Made by a program: the position numbers and the translations under genes. Below the pieces are notes generated by a model. It ran no database searches, was not told the DNA's origin, and saw only the letters and a list, made by a program, of their open reading frames with translations. From assembly GCA_028554645.1 (NCBI GenBank), contig JAQOOI010000021.1, positions 1,116,001 to 1,180,000 on the forward strand: a DNA stretch of 64,000 nt, given 5' to 3'. This DNA is from Omphalotus guepiniiformis (lineage: Eukaryota; Basidiomycota; Agaricomycetes; Agaricales; Omphalotaceae). Of the stretch, positions 35,601-47,479 are shown piece by piece (position 1 is the first letter of the stretch; every line of letters begins with the position of its first letter).

Positions 35601-37071
35601 AATTGATCGGAGGGAACAGAGACAACTTCGTGGCTACGGACCCATTTTCCTTCCTAAGTAACAATAAATATAGCATGTATATATAGCTCGACTAAAACAC
35701 ACCTCCGCAGTAATCAAAATCAGATTTGAGTCCGCATATAAAATCCCATCGCGCTTCAGCCAGGTAATCGGAATCACCATGCGACCATCATACAGCTTCG
35801 ACACCTCTTCAATATAGAACTGCTTTCCTCCTGTGGAATACATTGGAGTATGTTGCGATGGGTCATATTCCTTCCAGCGTTCACATTGCCATACTTCTGA
35901 AACAGGCCCTGTGGTCTCCTCTGGATAGAAGTTTAGATGGGGCGCAACCTGCGGGTTGGCAAAATTCTGAGTGAGTGTACAGGTTAGCTATACAATATCA
36001 GGAACGTAACAGGGGTGTACTTTACCCGTTTGATTGCTTCTCGAGGATCGTTGACGAAAAAGTGGTTACCAAGCGTGGACGTGCAAGGAATTGGTTCGTT
36101 ACTACACATTGAGTCAAGGTTCTTTTGCATATCTCGGAACGCGGAGTAAGATGGAACATTTGTGACACCAGATTCCTTCAATAGCCAAAGAATTAACTTG
36201 AAATGCGCAGATGACAGCCGTAATCGAGGAAGATTGTCCATGATATCAAGCAACAGCATCTAACAGAAAGTTTGAGTAGAGATATTAAGTAGTCGCTATC
36301 GACGGCGAATAGCGTACCAGTTTGTTGGGATAAGGCGAATAATCGGACATATTATCGATAGCTGCAGTTGGTCGGAATGCATTTTCATCGTTGCCAAGCA
36401 CTTCATCTTCTTCATTCTCATCCACTATGATTTAAATGCATTCAATGAAATTCCAGAGTGAAGATTGTATAACTCACATCCAAGCTCACGCATGAGTTCC
36501 GCAATGTTTGTATTGCCTACATCCTCCTCGTATTCTTCTTCAAAAGCTGCCCGTAGCATCAGTGCCTGAAATTCCTGGGCTATCTTTTCCCGTTCGTTCT
36601 CCGGATTGTGAAGAGGGTTTGGGTCCATGAACGGTTCCATATTGTCAAGGTATGAGTGCGAAGTGGGGTCACCAGACAAGATAGATGGGCCGGCATCTGA
36701 GAAACTGGGACGAGACGCGAAATTCGGAAGGGAAAAGCTCACATCCTGCAAGCTGCTGGTGCCAGTGTATGTATCACGAAGCTTGACCTGCTGTTCATCT
36801 TTCTGCGCTTGTAAGTCCTCCTCTCTTTGAGTGTTGTACCGATGCTTCGCCGACTCCATATGTTGCTTCGCTGAGGAACGGAGCATCCAATCTGAGCCTG
36901 AGCCCAGAGGATCCATATTGCGGCACACAATACATCGAGTTTTTTTGCCATTTGTACCAGGTTGCTCTTCAAAGCCTACATAGAATAAGGAGTGAGCCGC
37001 GTGTATAGCACAAAGCTCAAGTTTCAAAAGTGTTCCTTACCTGGAGGCAATGGTTTTTTTCCGGGAGCCAT
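32672..37071 (-). CDS. Plavaka-type transposase
   Basis: A large protein (roughly 1,100-1,200 residues, 12 or more short introns) matching the Plavaka transposase family by recalled family features. The N-terminus (MAPGKKPLPPG) leads to a zinc-finger-like CIVCRNMD...H..H unit, then HFKLILWLLKESGVTNVPSYSAFRDMQ, FANPQVAPHLNFYPEE, and ILYADSNLIL, a possible catalytic Asp. DDVSGNKSKQYNKHINIY, LPGRLLQQEYFVQFVSTS and ADNPQQAEEASHIGG follow, then CRCRKCNVGGPPE. The most conserved block is TPVEILHTILLGVVKYVW. The C-terminus is basic (SRKRRRKD) after NVFERGENEG, and the stop is at 32672-32674. No internal stop is needed when exons are joined, so the gene looks intact. Start chosen: ATG at 37069-37071, with a G|GTAAGG donor right after. 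The exact catalytic triad is inference. Confidence 0.82.
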
Positions 37072-37440
37072 ATCGTTGATTCACGGTAAGTCACGGTCAT
37101 CCCCTCCGAGTCCAGAGTGTATGTGTCAGCATCAGCATGTGACCTGCACATTGTCGCGTCGCGCGCAAATGCCACTTCTCTCAATCTTCTTCTTTGACCT
37201 TTCACCGGCACCTTTGGCACACTGCAGACGATGGCATGCAACGTCCTCCCCGTCTCTGTCTTCTCTTTGCCCTCTCATGGCTTCGGCATCTTCTCTTTGG
37301 CCTCTAATGGTTCTGGTCTAAGTCGCGCAGGGCCACATTTTATCACCTTCCAGTATCAAAGCACACGATGGGCCTGCAATATATATTATCTCTCTTTTCT
37401 TTTATCTCACCCATCAAAATCTCTGTCGTCGTCCCTTGCC
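37072..37440. promoter_or_regulatory. Divergent promoter of the transposase and its neighbour, with direct repeats
   Basis: A 369-bp region between divergent starts. TTCTCTTTGCCCTCTCATGG (37261-37280) recurs as TTCTCTTTGGCCTCTAATGG (37291-37310): 18 of 20 bases match at a 30-bp step. A looser third copy may lie at 37188-37207. TATATATT at 37380-37387 is 54 bp before the ATG at 37441 and is a good TATA box. Repeats of this kind in CACTA-type elements are binding sites for an element-coded protein; that role here is inference. Confidence 0.5.
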
Positions 37441-38808
37441 ATGTCTGAAATGTCCAACCCAAACCTCGACCCGGCTCTTTTGTCTCCTGCGGAGCTGTTA
37501 TTGATGAACATGCGTGCGGAACTGCCAGCGCCGGATGAATTCAGTAACTCGTTCTCTCAACCTTACAATTACACTCCCGATCACACTGGAGACGCAATCT
37601 TTACACCTCCTGACAGCCTCATCAACGAACAGCTCTCCGACCTCAGTTTGCGCATCAAGCGGACTTTGGGTCTGCAGACGAAAGCCTCGGGCTTGTTGGA
37701 TAAGTTCATAGCGGTATGTTGCCCTCTTTATGTTGTGCATTAACCACCCTCTGACCCTCGCTTCTTCAAGGCCAACGAAGGAGAGCATATTTATTATTTG
37801 GCAGGGTTCATACTTCACCAAAACGAGCTTCTCGAAAAGCTCTGTAAGACCGAAACATATACCCTTCCCGAGACTCTGAAGGTAAAATTCAATTTATATT
37901 ATCAGCTCTGACAAGCTAACGTACCACGTTCTTAAGACTGACGCTCGCAACTACTCGTTTTGTATGTTGCTATCTGGCGAGATTACTTCGTACAAGGGCA
38001 ATGTGGCCGAAAAAGTCATTGTGAGTATTTATTCAAACAAAGATTTGCGAGGTTACAACTCAACAGCGAACAGGAAGCAATGCGTGTAATAGGTGTTCGA
38101 GACATGCCAGCCCAGCATGAAATGAGTGCAGTAAAGGAATTGCGCACGTTCATTACTAACTTGGTCACTCAACATCGGAATCAGATCAAGGCAAAGGTAC
38201 GTTCAAATTGATCTCTTGTGAGTTGCACTTCACACTGATTGTCACCTATCATATATATAGATTAAGGATTCCTTGTCACCCGGCGCAAAGGATCGAAACA
38301 TTGCGCTCTTGACCAAGACCATCATCGGCAACAAGGGTGTGCAACCAACTCTCACTGTCTACATGCGTATTGCTCTCCTGGTATGTGTTGGTGTTGTTCT
38401 GTATTCTGTATAGTTCTTGCTAACAGCTATATGCTCTTGAAGCGCTGGGAATGCAAGATGCACTCAGTTGAGCCAGACAAATGGTGGCAGGCAGTCGACA
38501 ACGATCTTTACCAATGGCGTACAGATACCACAAGTGCGGAGGAGCTCCTTAGGTATGTTGCGTGTTGTATTCTTATTGCATGCTTGCTCAACATCGAATG
38601 CAGTGTATTCAAAAATATATACAAGAGCGATATTGCTGAATATGGAGACCCTGCCACCACGGAGATCGAGCTCGTGTCGATGCATGAAGTCTTTACCCAC
38701 CAGCGCACCATCGACACATTTGCCAAAACCATTAAGCCTATGCTTGCGGATGAGAATCGCAAAGGAAAGAGGAGGCGTGATGACCAAGTGAATGCCGAGG
38801 ATGTCTAA
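37441..38808 (+). CDS. Uncharacterised protein, candidate second gene of the Plavaka-type element
   Basis: A gene of about 335-350 residues over seven or so exons, reading MSEMSNPNLDPALLSPAELL at the start. Charged helical sequence follows: LSLRIKRTLGLQTKASGLLDKFI, ANEGEHIYYLAGFILHQNELLEKL, ELRTFITNLVTQHRNQIKAK, WWQAVDNDLYQWRTDT, FKNIYKSDIAEYGDPA. It ends with a basic tail, GKRRRDDQVNAEDV. The basic patch KGKRRR suggests nuclear location. Short coiled-coil-like segments and an R/K-rich body would suit a DNA- or protein-binding accessory factor, but no named domain is recognised. It shares the 369-bp divergent promoter with the transposase. Similar proteins occur in many copies in Agaricomycete genomes, as far as I recall; this is not checked. 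Confidence 0.65.
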
Positions 38809-41366
38809 AGGGTCGATGGCATATGTAAATATAATGTTGAAGGAGTGCCTGTATTTTGTACATTGTGATCTTGAATGTATATGTATTGAAATATCGTTTT
38901 CTTGTCTACACCAAGTGTTGAGATACATCACAGACAACGACAAGAAACAGTCTAATATTGCGGTTGATTGCCAAAATATTGGTGATGAATTGAATGTCGA
39001 CGACGACATTTCTATGGCACACAATCTTGCATTTACAGAATACCTACAACTACATTGAACTAATACCTCTTGACCTATGCATACAATGTTTAAAATACAA
39101 TCTGAGGAACAAAAAGTTTTGGATCTTCAGAGGCAGATGCCTGACATCAACTTGGTGTCTTGGGCCACATTACAACAACATAGTATTACAATGCCAAAAA
39201 AACATCACACCTCAAATTGGGATAAAATTGATTCTAGGACTAGGGTAATATTGGCCTACGCCATCATGTCGGTTTACTATGAGCCCAATACCTAACATAT
39301 CTCCCGCGTGTGGTATTTTCCCAAGGTCAAATATTTTTTACGGTGTAGTATGAGCTCTAGTGACGAGAGGAGACTTGGTCGCTGCTAAACTTGTTTGTGT
39401 CTATCTCACGTACGCCACATAAAACAGCGGGAAGATGCAATGAAACTTCCAGACCATGCGTCTGCGGTTTTCTGATGTGTTTACCGGACCGCTCTTCTGG
39501 AGGACACTAAACCGTCTGCATTGAAGAATTCCCTCTAGAAAGCTAACGTCCGCGCAATCTCTTTTGTTGCATTCTCATCTACCCCAGCACATGCGTAGTT
39601 CCGTACTAGTCAACGGGTGGATTTTAGATGCTGTGCGTGAAATACACATACATCATTGTTAAAAATAAGACGTCCCTTACGTGGATGAGTTGTTCCAACG
39701 CTTTTGAACGAAGTATATCGGCATATGTATTTTCTGAAGGTGCCCGAGTGGCCGTCAACCACAGTGGGTACCTTGACAGGCACGTCAAGTTTCCTATGTA
39801 GTAGAGCTTCGGTACAGTAGGGATACCCTCTGACTCCACTATGCCGGTAAGTATGTACATACATTGGGTCTGAACGTCAACTGGACAAAGTTGAGGAGTG
39901 GATATCAGTAAATCACCGAGACTTCAAATTATTGGAGTAGAAGATACTGTTGACCAAGAGTCGGAAGATATTCTTGTTAATATACTCATCCCAGAAGCAC
40001 ACGACTCATGCGCTCAAGAAATTGAACCATGCAACTGTGCTGTACAAAGTTAGGTACATTAGAGTTTTCTGATTCTAAGAGTCGCATTCCTCAACCTCAG
40101 ATACGGACAAGGCCAGGCTTGTTGAGATGAAATTCTGTTATGACAATCCATCCCGTAATGAATCCGATTTGTTGGGTCATGCGAATAAGTACTTCATGTT
40201 CAAAGTCCAGAACTTACACTTCCTCTCATCAAGCTATCATTTCTTTCGGAAGGTCAGCATCGTCAGCAGATATATCGCGGGCGTGTACCATCATAGCTCG
40301 CAGACATGACATCGTCTGTGATACGTTGGTGATTCCCTTCTCTCTTCCAGGTCGCCCCAGAACTCCTGCCAATTGGCAATGTTGCTGGATTGTTGGAAAC
40401 TTTAAGGCACTAAGAAGGTTTCCAAGCGTTTGAAAGATGCATTACTATTCATGCCAAGCGACGGGCTTAAAATCTGATGCAGAAAAGTAGCCAACCTCTA
40501 ATACAGCAGTCAAAGGTACTACTGTGTACGTACTGTACACGGATATACGCCATGGAGAACGGAATTCCAAGGCCATATGAGCTTGGGGCGGGCAGACGTG
40601 GGTTGGGTTGAGAAGTTCGGGGTCGACGAAAGAGAGCAATGGATCATGATGTTACTTGTTTTCCTCGAGAGAAAACTGGCGCGTTATCCAAAGCATCATC
40701 ATTGATGCGTATTAAATAACCAATCACTATCGTTTATTGAATCAAGCCTCCTACCTTTGATGACGAAAGTGTGACGTGTCCGAGTCAGAAGAGAAGAGAC
40801 GGAGGTGTTTCGGTAAAATATCGCATTTTAGACTTGGGCGTGTTAATTGAAATCGTCTGGAGAGCGCTCATAAGTCCGTGTTGAAAAGATTGATCCTTGT
40901 AGGATTCCGCATATACTACAGCGTCCGTCCTGAAGTAAAGACCAGGCGATGCGCGATAGTCACAGGACACCATTGGTAGTCAAAGGGAGCCTATAAACTT
41001 CATTGGTATGTCCTGTTTTGATTGACGATTTGAGGATACAACGATGAGCGCTTGGGTAGTTAGTGTAGCGTATTTGTTGATAGCCCCAGGTATTGTGCAA
41101 ACGCCAGATTGAAGAGACGCTTGCCGCTTGTGTTACAGAACATGTTGAAAAGCCTACTTACTGATCTAAGCAGATGGAGGCTGTTGAAGAGTGCGGGTCA
41201 AGAGATGACGTCAACAAGTACAACCCTCAGCGCTTTCCATCAACTTGAATTTGAACTTGGTTTTCTTTCCTTCTTTCCCTTTTTCTTTCTCTATCTCTTT
41301 CTTTTCTTTTCTTCTACTCTTCTTCATCGCTCCAGCTGACCTCAAAACAATTCGAGCTTTCTTGTC
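38809..41366. other. Gene-poor stretch, 2.6 kb, with right edge of the element
   Basis: The left 0.55 kb is probably the 3' flank and right end of the Plavaka-type element. A 72-codon frame (39077-39295, plus) ends exactly at the candidate inverted repeat AGCCCAATACCTAA (39282-39295); it is not recognised. CTAGTG lies at 39357-39362. From 39.4 to 41.25 kb I see no coding, tRNA or repeat signal. The last 100 bp (about 41264-41330) is a strongly pyrimidine-rich tract directly before the phospholipase D gene and probably belongs to its promoter/leader. Confidence 0.4.
41264..41330 (+). promoter_or_regulatory. Pyrimidine-rich tract before the phospholipase D gene
   Basis: About 65 bases of almost pure C and T (TTCTTTCC..., CTTTTCTTTTCTTC) end 37 bases before the ATG at 41367. 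CT-rich tracts just upstream of the transcription start are frequent in filamentous fungi. No TATA box is seen nearby. Confidence 0.5.
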
Positions 41367-44300
41367 ATGACACGTCTTTCAGAAGTTGTCAGCCAAGCGG
41401 CGGATAAAGCACATCATGAGACTGATGCCGAGCTTCAAGTCGCCGTCAGTACCTCGTTGCATAACTCTCCTCCTTCTGCGCGACTAGATATACCAAATAA
41501 TCACCCCCATTTCAAAACTCCTCCGACTACTCCGTCGATGCGTACAGGTCCACCCCGGTCTCTCTCATATGTTTATTCTCTTCCTAATTCGCCTTCGTCT
41601 TCGCGAGCAAACAGTAGGCACGAGAATGGAGATATACTAACCACTCAAGAATCTGAAGATGGACCAGAGTTTCCTTTTCATCAGTCTACTTCTGCTTTTC
41701 GGGGAGCTCTCGAGATCAGTGGTTCTATGTCAAGCGACAAGAAGAAGGGCCCGAAGCGGGAGAGCAGACTTCTCGATGAAACTTGGAATCCGATGAAATG
41801 GTTTCACGAGTCTCCGAAGGAGGAGAACACTGGCTTCGAATTTGGGAGGAGGGTCAAGGAGGATGGTACGCGCGAAGAGCCGGAAGATGGAAAGATCGTA
41901 GGTCCTAGTCTCCGACGTGCACACTCAGCGGGCGGGCAGCCTAGTTCGTCCGCGGATACGCACAAACCAAGCCGCGCTAAATGGGGACGACTACGTTCCC
42001 TCATACCCCAAATCACTTCACAAACCGAACAAAACAGTCCTCGGGGACCATCCGTCGTGACGTCCCATTCCGTGAACATTACGGATGAACTTATCACAGG
42101 AGGTCTCTCAACACTCATGTTGCGCTTGTGGTTTGAACGCGATGAGAAGGGTCATCGTCGGGTACCCGCACTCTTTCATCGCCTGCGTATCCGGATAAGC
42201 GACAGCTTGCATCCTTTACAAGGGCACAAGTCTGTGTTTCGAATTGAATGTGAATATGCCAATGGTGCAGTTCGTTGGGTTGTGTATCGCCAGCTTCGTG
42301 ATTTTCTCTCGCTACATACTCACTATGCGGTATCTAACGCGTATAATCGTAACGTGGATGCTCTCCCTGAATTTCCTCGAACGAGTGTGTTCAATCATTA
42401 TTTTATTTTGTCTCCGACCACTGATGACGAGTAGGTCTACCCTACTTCAAGTTTCTCATTAAGGAAGGTCGAGAGAAGGGCGCCCAAGTAGGGCATGCTG
42501 ATTTCGCCCGTCTGCAACGAGAAGCACTTGAAAACTATCTCTTGGATTTGATTCGAGCCGTGGTGCGTGAGTTCCTCAGTGAACACACAAACATACCTCA
42601 ATCCCTTGCAGATGTTCCACCCGGCTTCCAATCGATTGGCTGGTTTCCTTGAGATTAGTGCTCTGTCGATTTCGCTTGCACCGACTGGCGGAGCTCAGTA
42701 TAAGGCAGGCTACTTGCAAATAGAGGCAGCTGATAGTAAAGGCGGGGGGTTTGGCAGGAAAGGTTCCAGCTGGAAGGCAAAGAAGGAAGCAAGATGGTGT
42801 GCCATTCGAGAAAGTTATCTGGTGGTTATGGAAGAGCCCGGAGAGGTACAGTTATTCAAACATGTTGTTCGTCCAATGGAAGCTAATGTCTGCTTAGCTG
42901 ACAGTGTGGGAATGCTTTATCCTGGACTCTGACTTTACCATTGAACGCCCGAAGCGTTACTACCGACAGGGTCTCAGTCTTTTACACCCGGACTCTGCGA
43001 CTCATAATGGTGACATCAGCGTGAAAGGGAAAGAGCGCCATCTTCAGGTTCAGTCTGACACTGAGCACATGTCGCTCATGGGATCAATCAAACGTCGTTT
43101 CTCTCGAAGTATTCGTAGCCGTCATTCTCGAGCAAGAACCGCGCCTGATGGCGCAGCACAAGATGGTGATAGTGGCTCCTCCAGTGGATCGAGTGCAACG
43201 TCAATATCGTCGCGTCCAGCTACACCTATGCTTGACCCCTCTACGAACGTGAATCCCCTGTCACCTGCTGAGGAGAATCAGGACGATGAAACTAGGATGG
43301 ATGAAGAAGATCACCCCTGGTCGAATAAAAAGAAAAAGAAAGCCAATGCTAACGAGGTTTCAAAGCATACGTTCTTCATCTCGAACTCGCAAATGAGACT
43401 GAAGCTATTTGCCAGAAATGAGGTTTGTGAATGTTGGAACCTATATTGCAGACAAGTGGTCTGATGTTGTATCATTTACAGCGACAAATGCTCCAATGGA
43501 TTACCGCGTTCGAGCGAGTGGCTGCAACGTCACACTACACGGGCAGCAATCGATTTGACAGCTTCGCTCCCATCCGATTGAATGTCGCTGCGCAATGGCT
43601 AGTTGACGGAGTAAGTTGTCTTTTTCGATGGCTTGTCCGTAGGCTTATGGTGGCTTACATACAGAGAGATTACTTCTGGAATCTGTCTCGAGCCATTTTG
43701 CTTGCGAAAGAAACTATCTACATCCATGATTGGTGGCTGTCTCCCGGTAAAAACCTTTTTATTATTATTTACTATGTGCGTATTCATCCGGGAACATAGA
43801 ATTGCAGATGCGACGACCGGAGAAGAGTCGATATCGCCTTGATCATCTACTTCAGAGTAAAGCCAAGGAAGGAGTCAAGATTTATGTCATCCTATAGTGA
43901 GTACTCTTTGTACTGGACCTCCAGACAGCGAATGAAAGTCATGATGTAGCCAAGAGGTTTCCAGTCGGACAACTCCTACAGATAGCAAGTCAGTATTGTC
44001 TCTGCTTACATTTCGCATGTTCATCTCATGGACACGAACAGTTACACCAAACAGCGTTTGAATGCTTTACACCCGAACATCTTGGTTCAACGCTCTCCAT
44101 CTCATTTCCAAACTGGAACGTTTTACTGGGCTCATGTGGGTCCTTGCTAGCTAAGGTTGGTTTACAGTTCTAAATCTATTTGTTTCTTTAGCACGAAAAG
44201 CTATGTGTCATTGATCAGGCAATTGCTTTCATGGGTGGGCTTGATCTTTGCTTTGGACGGTAAGTTTATTTTTTATAGCCCACCTTGTGATTAATAAACT

Positions 44301-47300
44301 ACTCTGTATAGATGGGATTCTCCGCAACACGTATTGATCGACGATGTCGATGTCGAGTCAGGGCAATCTCAAATATGGCCCGGTGAGCGAATTTCTAGGA
44401 TTTACATCGATGTTTCGATGTTGAACAAACCGTCAGGCAAGGATTACAGTAATCCCCGAGTCTCAGACTTCTTCACACTCAATAAACCTGAAGAGGATAT
44501 GTACGATCGAACAAAAGTTCCTCGTATGCCTTGGTATGTTTCACCCTGAGTCGGACTTATTCCATAGCTGAGCGTTCTTTTAAGGCATGACGTGGGTTTG
44601 CAGGTAGTTGGTCAACCGGCACGAGACCTAGCTCGACATTTTGTTCAGAGGTAGGATACTTGTCTAACTGCAGTAATGCTTTTTGTTCACACTGGCGTAC
44701 AGGTGGAACTATCTTTTGAGAATCAAGGTCAATTCAATGGTGATCACAACGAATATATTACTGATGATGATGCACAGAACCATTCACGAGTGATGCCTTT
44801 CCTACTCCCACCACCCGAATTTAAACCAGGTGAACTGACTCAGATGGGGCTTACTGGGACATGCGAGATGCAAATATGTCGTTCGGCTGGGCCATGGTCT
44901 TTAGGCACACCAAGCAGGATTGAACATTCGATTCAAAATGCCTACCTCAAAGGTGCTGTTGTCAATATTCCATGGGCCTGTTCACTAATATATAAAGCAG
45001 CCATCCAGATGTCTGAGCACTTTGTTTACTTTGAAAATCAATTCTTCATCACCTCGTGAGTAGCATACATCTCTAGGCTACTCGCAGCATCTCTGACTCA
45101 TCGCAGGACTACGGTAAATGATGTTAAGATCGAGAACAGGATCGGAGATGCCATCGTCCACCGTATTATCCGCGCTCATAAGGATAAATCACCTTGGAAG
45201 TGTTGCATCGTCATACCGCTTCTGCCTGGATTTGCCTTCCCCTTGGATCACAGTGACGCCAGCGCAGTATGTCGACATTGACAAGAGCCGGATCTCATGC
45301 TGACCACTTGTGGCTTTTAGGTGCGAATCATTCTGGAATGCCAGAATCGCACTTTTGCTAGAGGTCCGAACTCAATCTTTGCACGACTAAGGAAGGAGGG
45401 AATAGACGTATGATTTCCGTTATCAGGTGTCTTACAAAGTGACTGACATGGCTATGCTAGCCTGATGAGTACTTCGCCGTGTTCTCTCTGCGAAACTGGG
45501 GGAAATTGAGAGGTAACATTCTCACCACGGAGCAAGTGCGTGATATTCAGCGGCACGCGGTACTATATCACTGACTGACCATTTCACCAGGTGTACATAC
45601 ACGGAAAGGTCTGTATAGTAGACGATCGGCTTGCTATCATAGGGAGCGCCAATGTCAATGAGCGCTCACAACGAGGAGACCGCGATTCAGAATTGGCTGC
45701 TGTTATTCGTGATACTGACCTGATTGATGGGTATGTGACCTTTTAGCTTCTACGACTGTTCAACTTAAGCCACTGTTAAGTACCATGGCTGGGAAGCCTT
45801 TCAAAGTTGGCAGGTTTGCGCACACGCTTCGCAAGCGCTTGATGAGAGAGCACCTGGGAGTCGATGTTGATGGGCTGTACGAAGAGGACTTGATGGCCAA
45901 CGACGCAATCAAGAACGAACACGAGCAAGAAGCATGGGATCCCGAGTCTGAGCAGCAGTACGGCCAAGAAAGCGGAGTAACCAAGCTCAAGAAATCAAGA
46001 CAGAAGACTGCTCTTGGCGCGCTTCTTCGCGACACCAAGGACGGGATCAACCAAGGTAATGGTTCATAGTTGCACAGCTTGAACATTCGCTAATTTATAT
46101 AGCTACGTATGCCTCTGCCGAGGCTGGTTCGCAAAAGAAAAATCACATCCTTAGCAAGATCGGTTTGACCAAGGAAACAGTGGCAGAGAATGTCGACAGT
46201 GAAGCGCTGAGGGAGGAGCGTCAAATGTACACTCGAGACGGGAAAGAGGTCCCTGGGTTTGCGAGCGCTATAGTGCCTACATTGGAGGAGAAAACTGTTG
46301 CTGAACATAGGCCTCCCAAGTCTCAATCTGATGACAAGCCTATCGGAGACAAGGTTCAACTCGAGAAAAATGGAATTGAAGCACGTACTGACGGGGCTTC
46401 CGATGGCGATGCTAAGACGACCAACAGCATCTCGAGGCGTTCGGATTCCCTTAGTCGCGACCCACATATGGCTGACAAGGCTGAGAATGATGCACCACCG
46501 AATCCAAATGTTAACGGCGAGCTTTTCGGCGCTCCAGCAGACGCCTCAAGTTCGTCGAGGACGGATGACCAGCCACCTCATGCCCGCTCGAATGTCAATG
46601 ATGCTGACGAAGAAGAACGGGCGGCTCCGAGAGCACGCTCAGTGATCCGGAAACACCTGACAAGCAAGCTCGGTAGCAAGACATGGACACTACCAACCCC
46701 ACGGCCTCATGTGGATCCCAACGGCTTTGATGACCCAGTTTCTGATTCATTTTGGAAGAATGTGTGGGTCGCTTCCGCAGTTCATAACGTATGTGTTGTC
46801 GCGACTTTCTCTTGTTTGGCCCTGAAGTGAGTATGCGCTTTAGACTGAAATATATCGCAAAGTCTTCCATGCTGTACCGGATGACCTTGTCACTACCTGG
46901 AAACAGTATAAAGAATTTGTGATCCATCACGAGCGACTGAACAAACCAGTGGGTGTTATATACAGATATCGCAGTAGCTATCACTGACACATTGACACCA
47001 GCTCGAGACAGTGGAACGTCTGATCCAATAGCGCGAGTCCCATCCGAGACAGGCGATGAGGACGCGCCCCTTGAAGGCAAAGAAGCTCAAGCCGATGAAC
47101 AAGATGATGTCAATCCACCTAGCAAAGAAGGGAGTGAGAATGCTGAGATGAACTTGGGTAGTTCTGCATCAGAAAAAGATCCAAAGACCCGGCGACCTGC
47201 AAAAGGCGTGGAACCGTTCGAGAAGTGGGAGAGGGACGAAATGGAGGCGCTCTTGGGCGAGTTGAACGGTCATTTGGGTACGTACGACTCTATTCCTCTC

Positions 47301-47479
47301 ATGCGGGTTTCAGTTGATGATAGGTTTACTAGTTCTGTATCCTCTTCGGTTTTTGGAAGGCGAAGATGTTGTAAATAATTTTCTATTCAATGCTGACAGG
47401 TGAGTCAAGTAGAGTGTATTGCTTGCCTAAATTCTCATTAATATTTTTTAGGCTCTTGCCACTGCCTATATACGATTGA
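41367..47479 (+). CDS. Phospholipase D1 (PX-PH-PLD, Spo14-like)
   Basis: Hydrolyses phosphatidylcholine to phosphatidic acid at membranes. The N-terminal 250 residues are Ser/Pro-rich and disordered. A PX-like domain ([27 protein letters not shown]...[14 protein letters not shown]) is followed by a PH-like region ([18 protein letters not shown]...[16 protein letters not shown]). Two PLD catalytic motifs follow. The first is [22 protein letters not shown] (HxK...D) near 44140-44250. The second is [26 protein letters not shown] near 45600-45660. A long acidic, low-complexity segment of about 200 residues (46165-46660) and the C-terminal block [12 protein letters not shown]...[13 protein letters not shown] complete it, ending LLPLPIYD and a TGA at 47477-47479. 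Over ten introns. Both HKD motifs are intact, so the enzyme should be active. Total length is roughly 1,700 residues. Confidence 0.92.

Larger units (their letters stand above)
31725..39362. mobile_element. Candidate Plavaka-type DNA transposon with three genes
   Basis: The block contains a Plavaka-type transposase gene (minus) flanked by two plus-strand genes. One stops 41 nt from its stop codon; the other shares its 369-bp promoter. This tight packing differs from the looser spacing of neighbouring host genes. The limits given follow the CACTAG/CTAGTG pair (31725-31730 and 39357-39362), each flanked outside by AC. An inner pair, TTAGGCCATTGGGCT and its near-inverse (31926-31940 and 39282-39295), is an alternative. 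Neither is long enough to be sure. Known: Plavaka elements are Class II elements common in Agaricomycetes. Inferred: the two side genes belong to the element. The coding frames look unbroken, so the copy may be young. Confidence 0.5.

Noticed and set aside
38464..39024. 186-codon minus-strand frame
   Set aside because: Antisense to the multi-exon gene 37441-38808, whose exons have good splice sites. The antisense frame has no recognisable content.
31725..39362. Firm terminal repeats of the element
   Set aside because: Several short inverted pairs (CACTAG, TTAGGxATTGGGCT, CACTG-type) fit about equally well, so none was called as a repeat feature.
39738..39790. tRNA-like GTGCCCGAGTGGCCG
   Set aside because: Resembles the D-arm of tRNA-Ser/Leu, but there is no matching T-arm or acceptor stem downstream.
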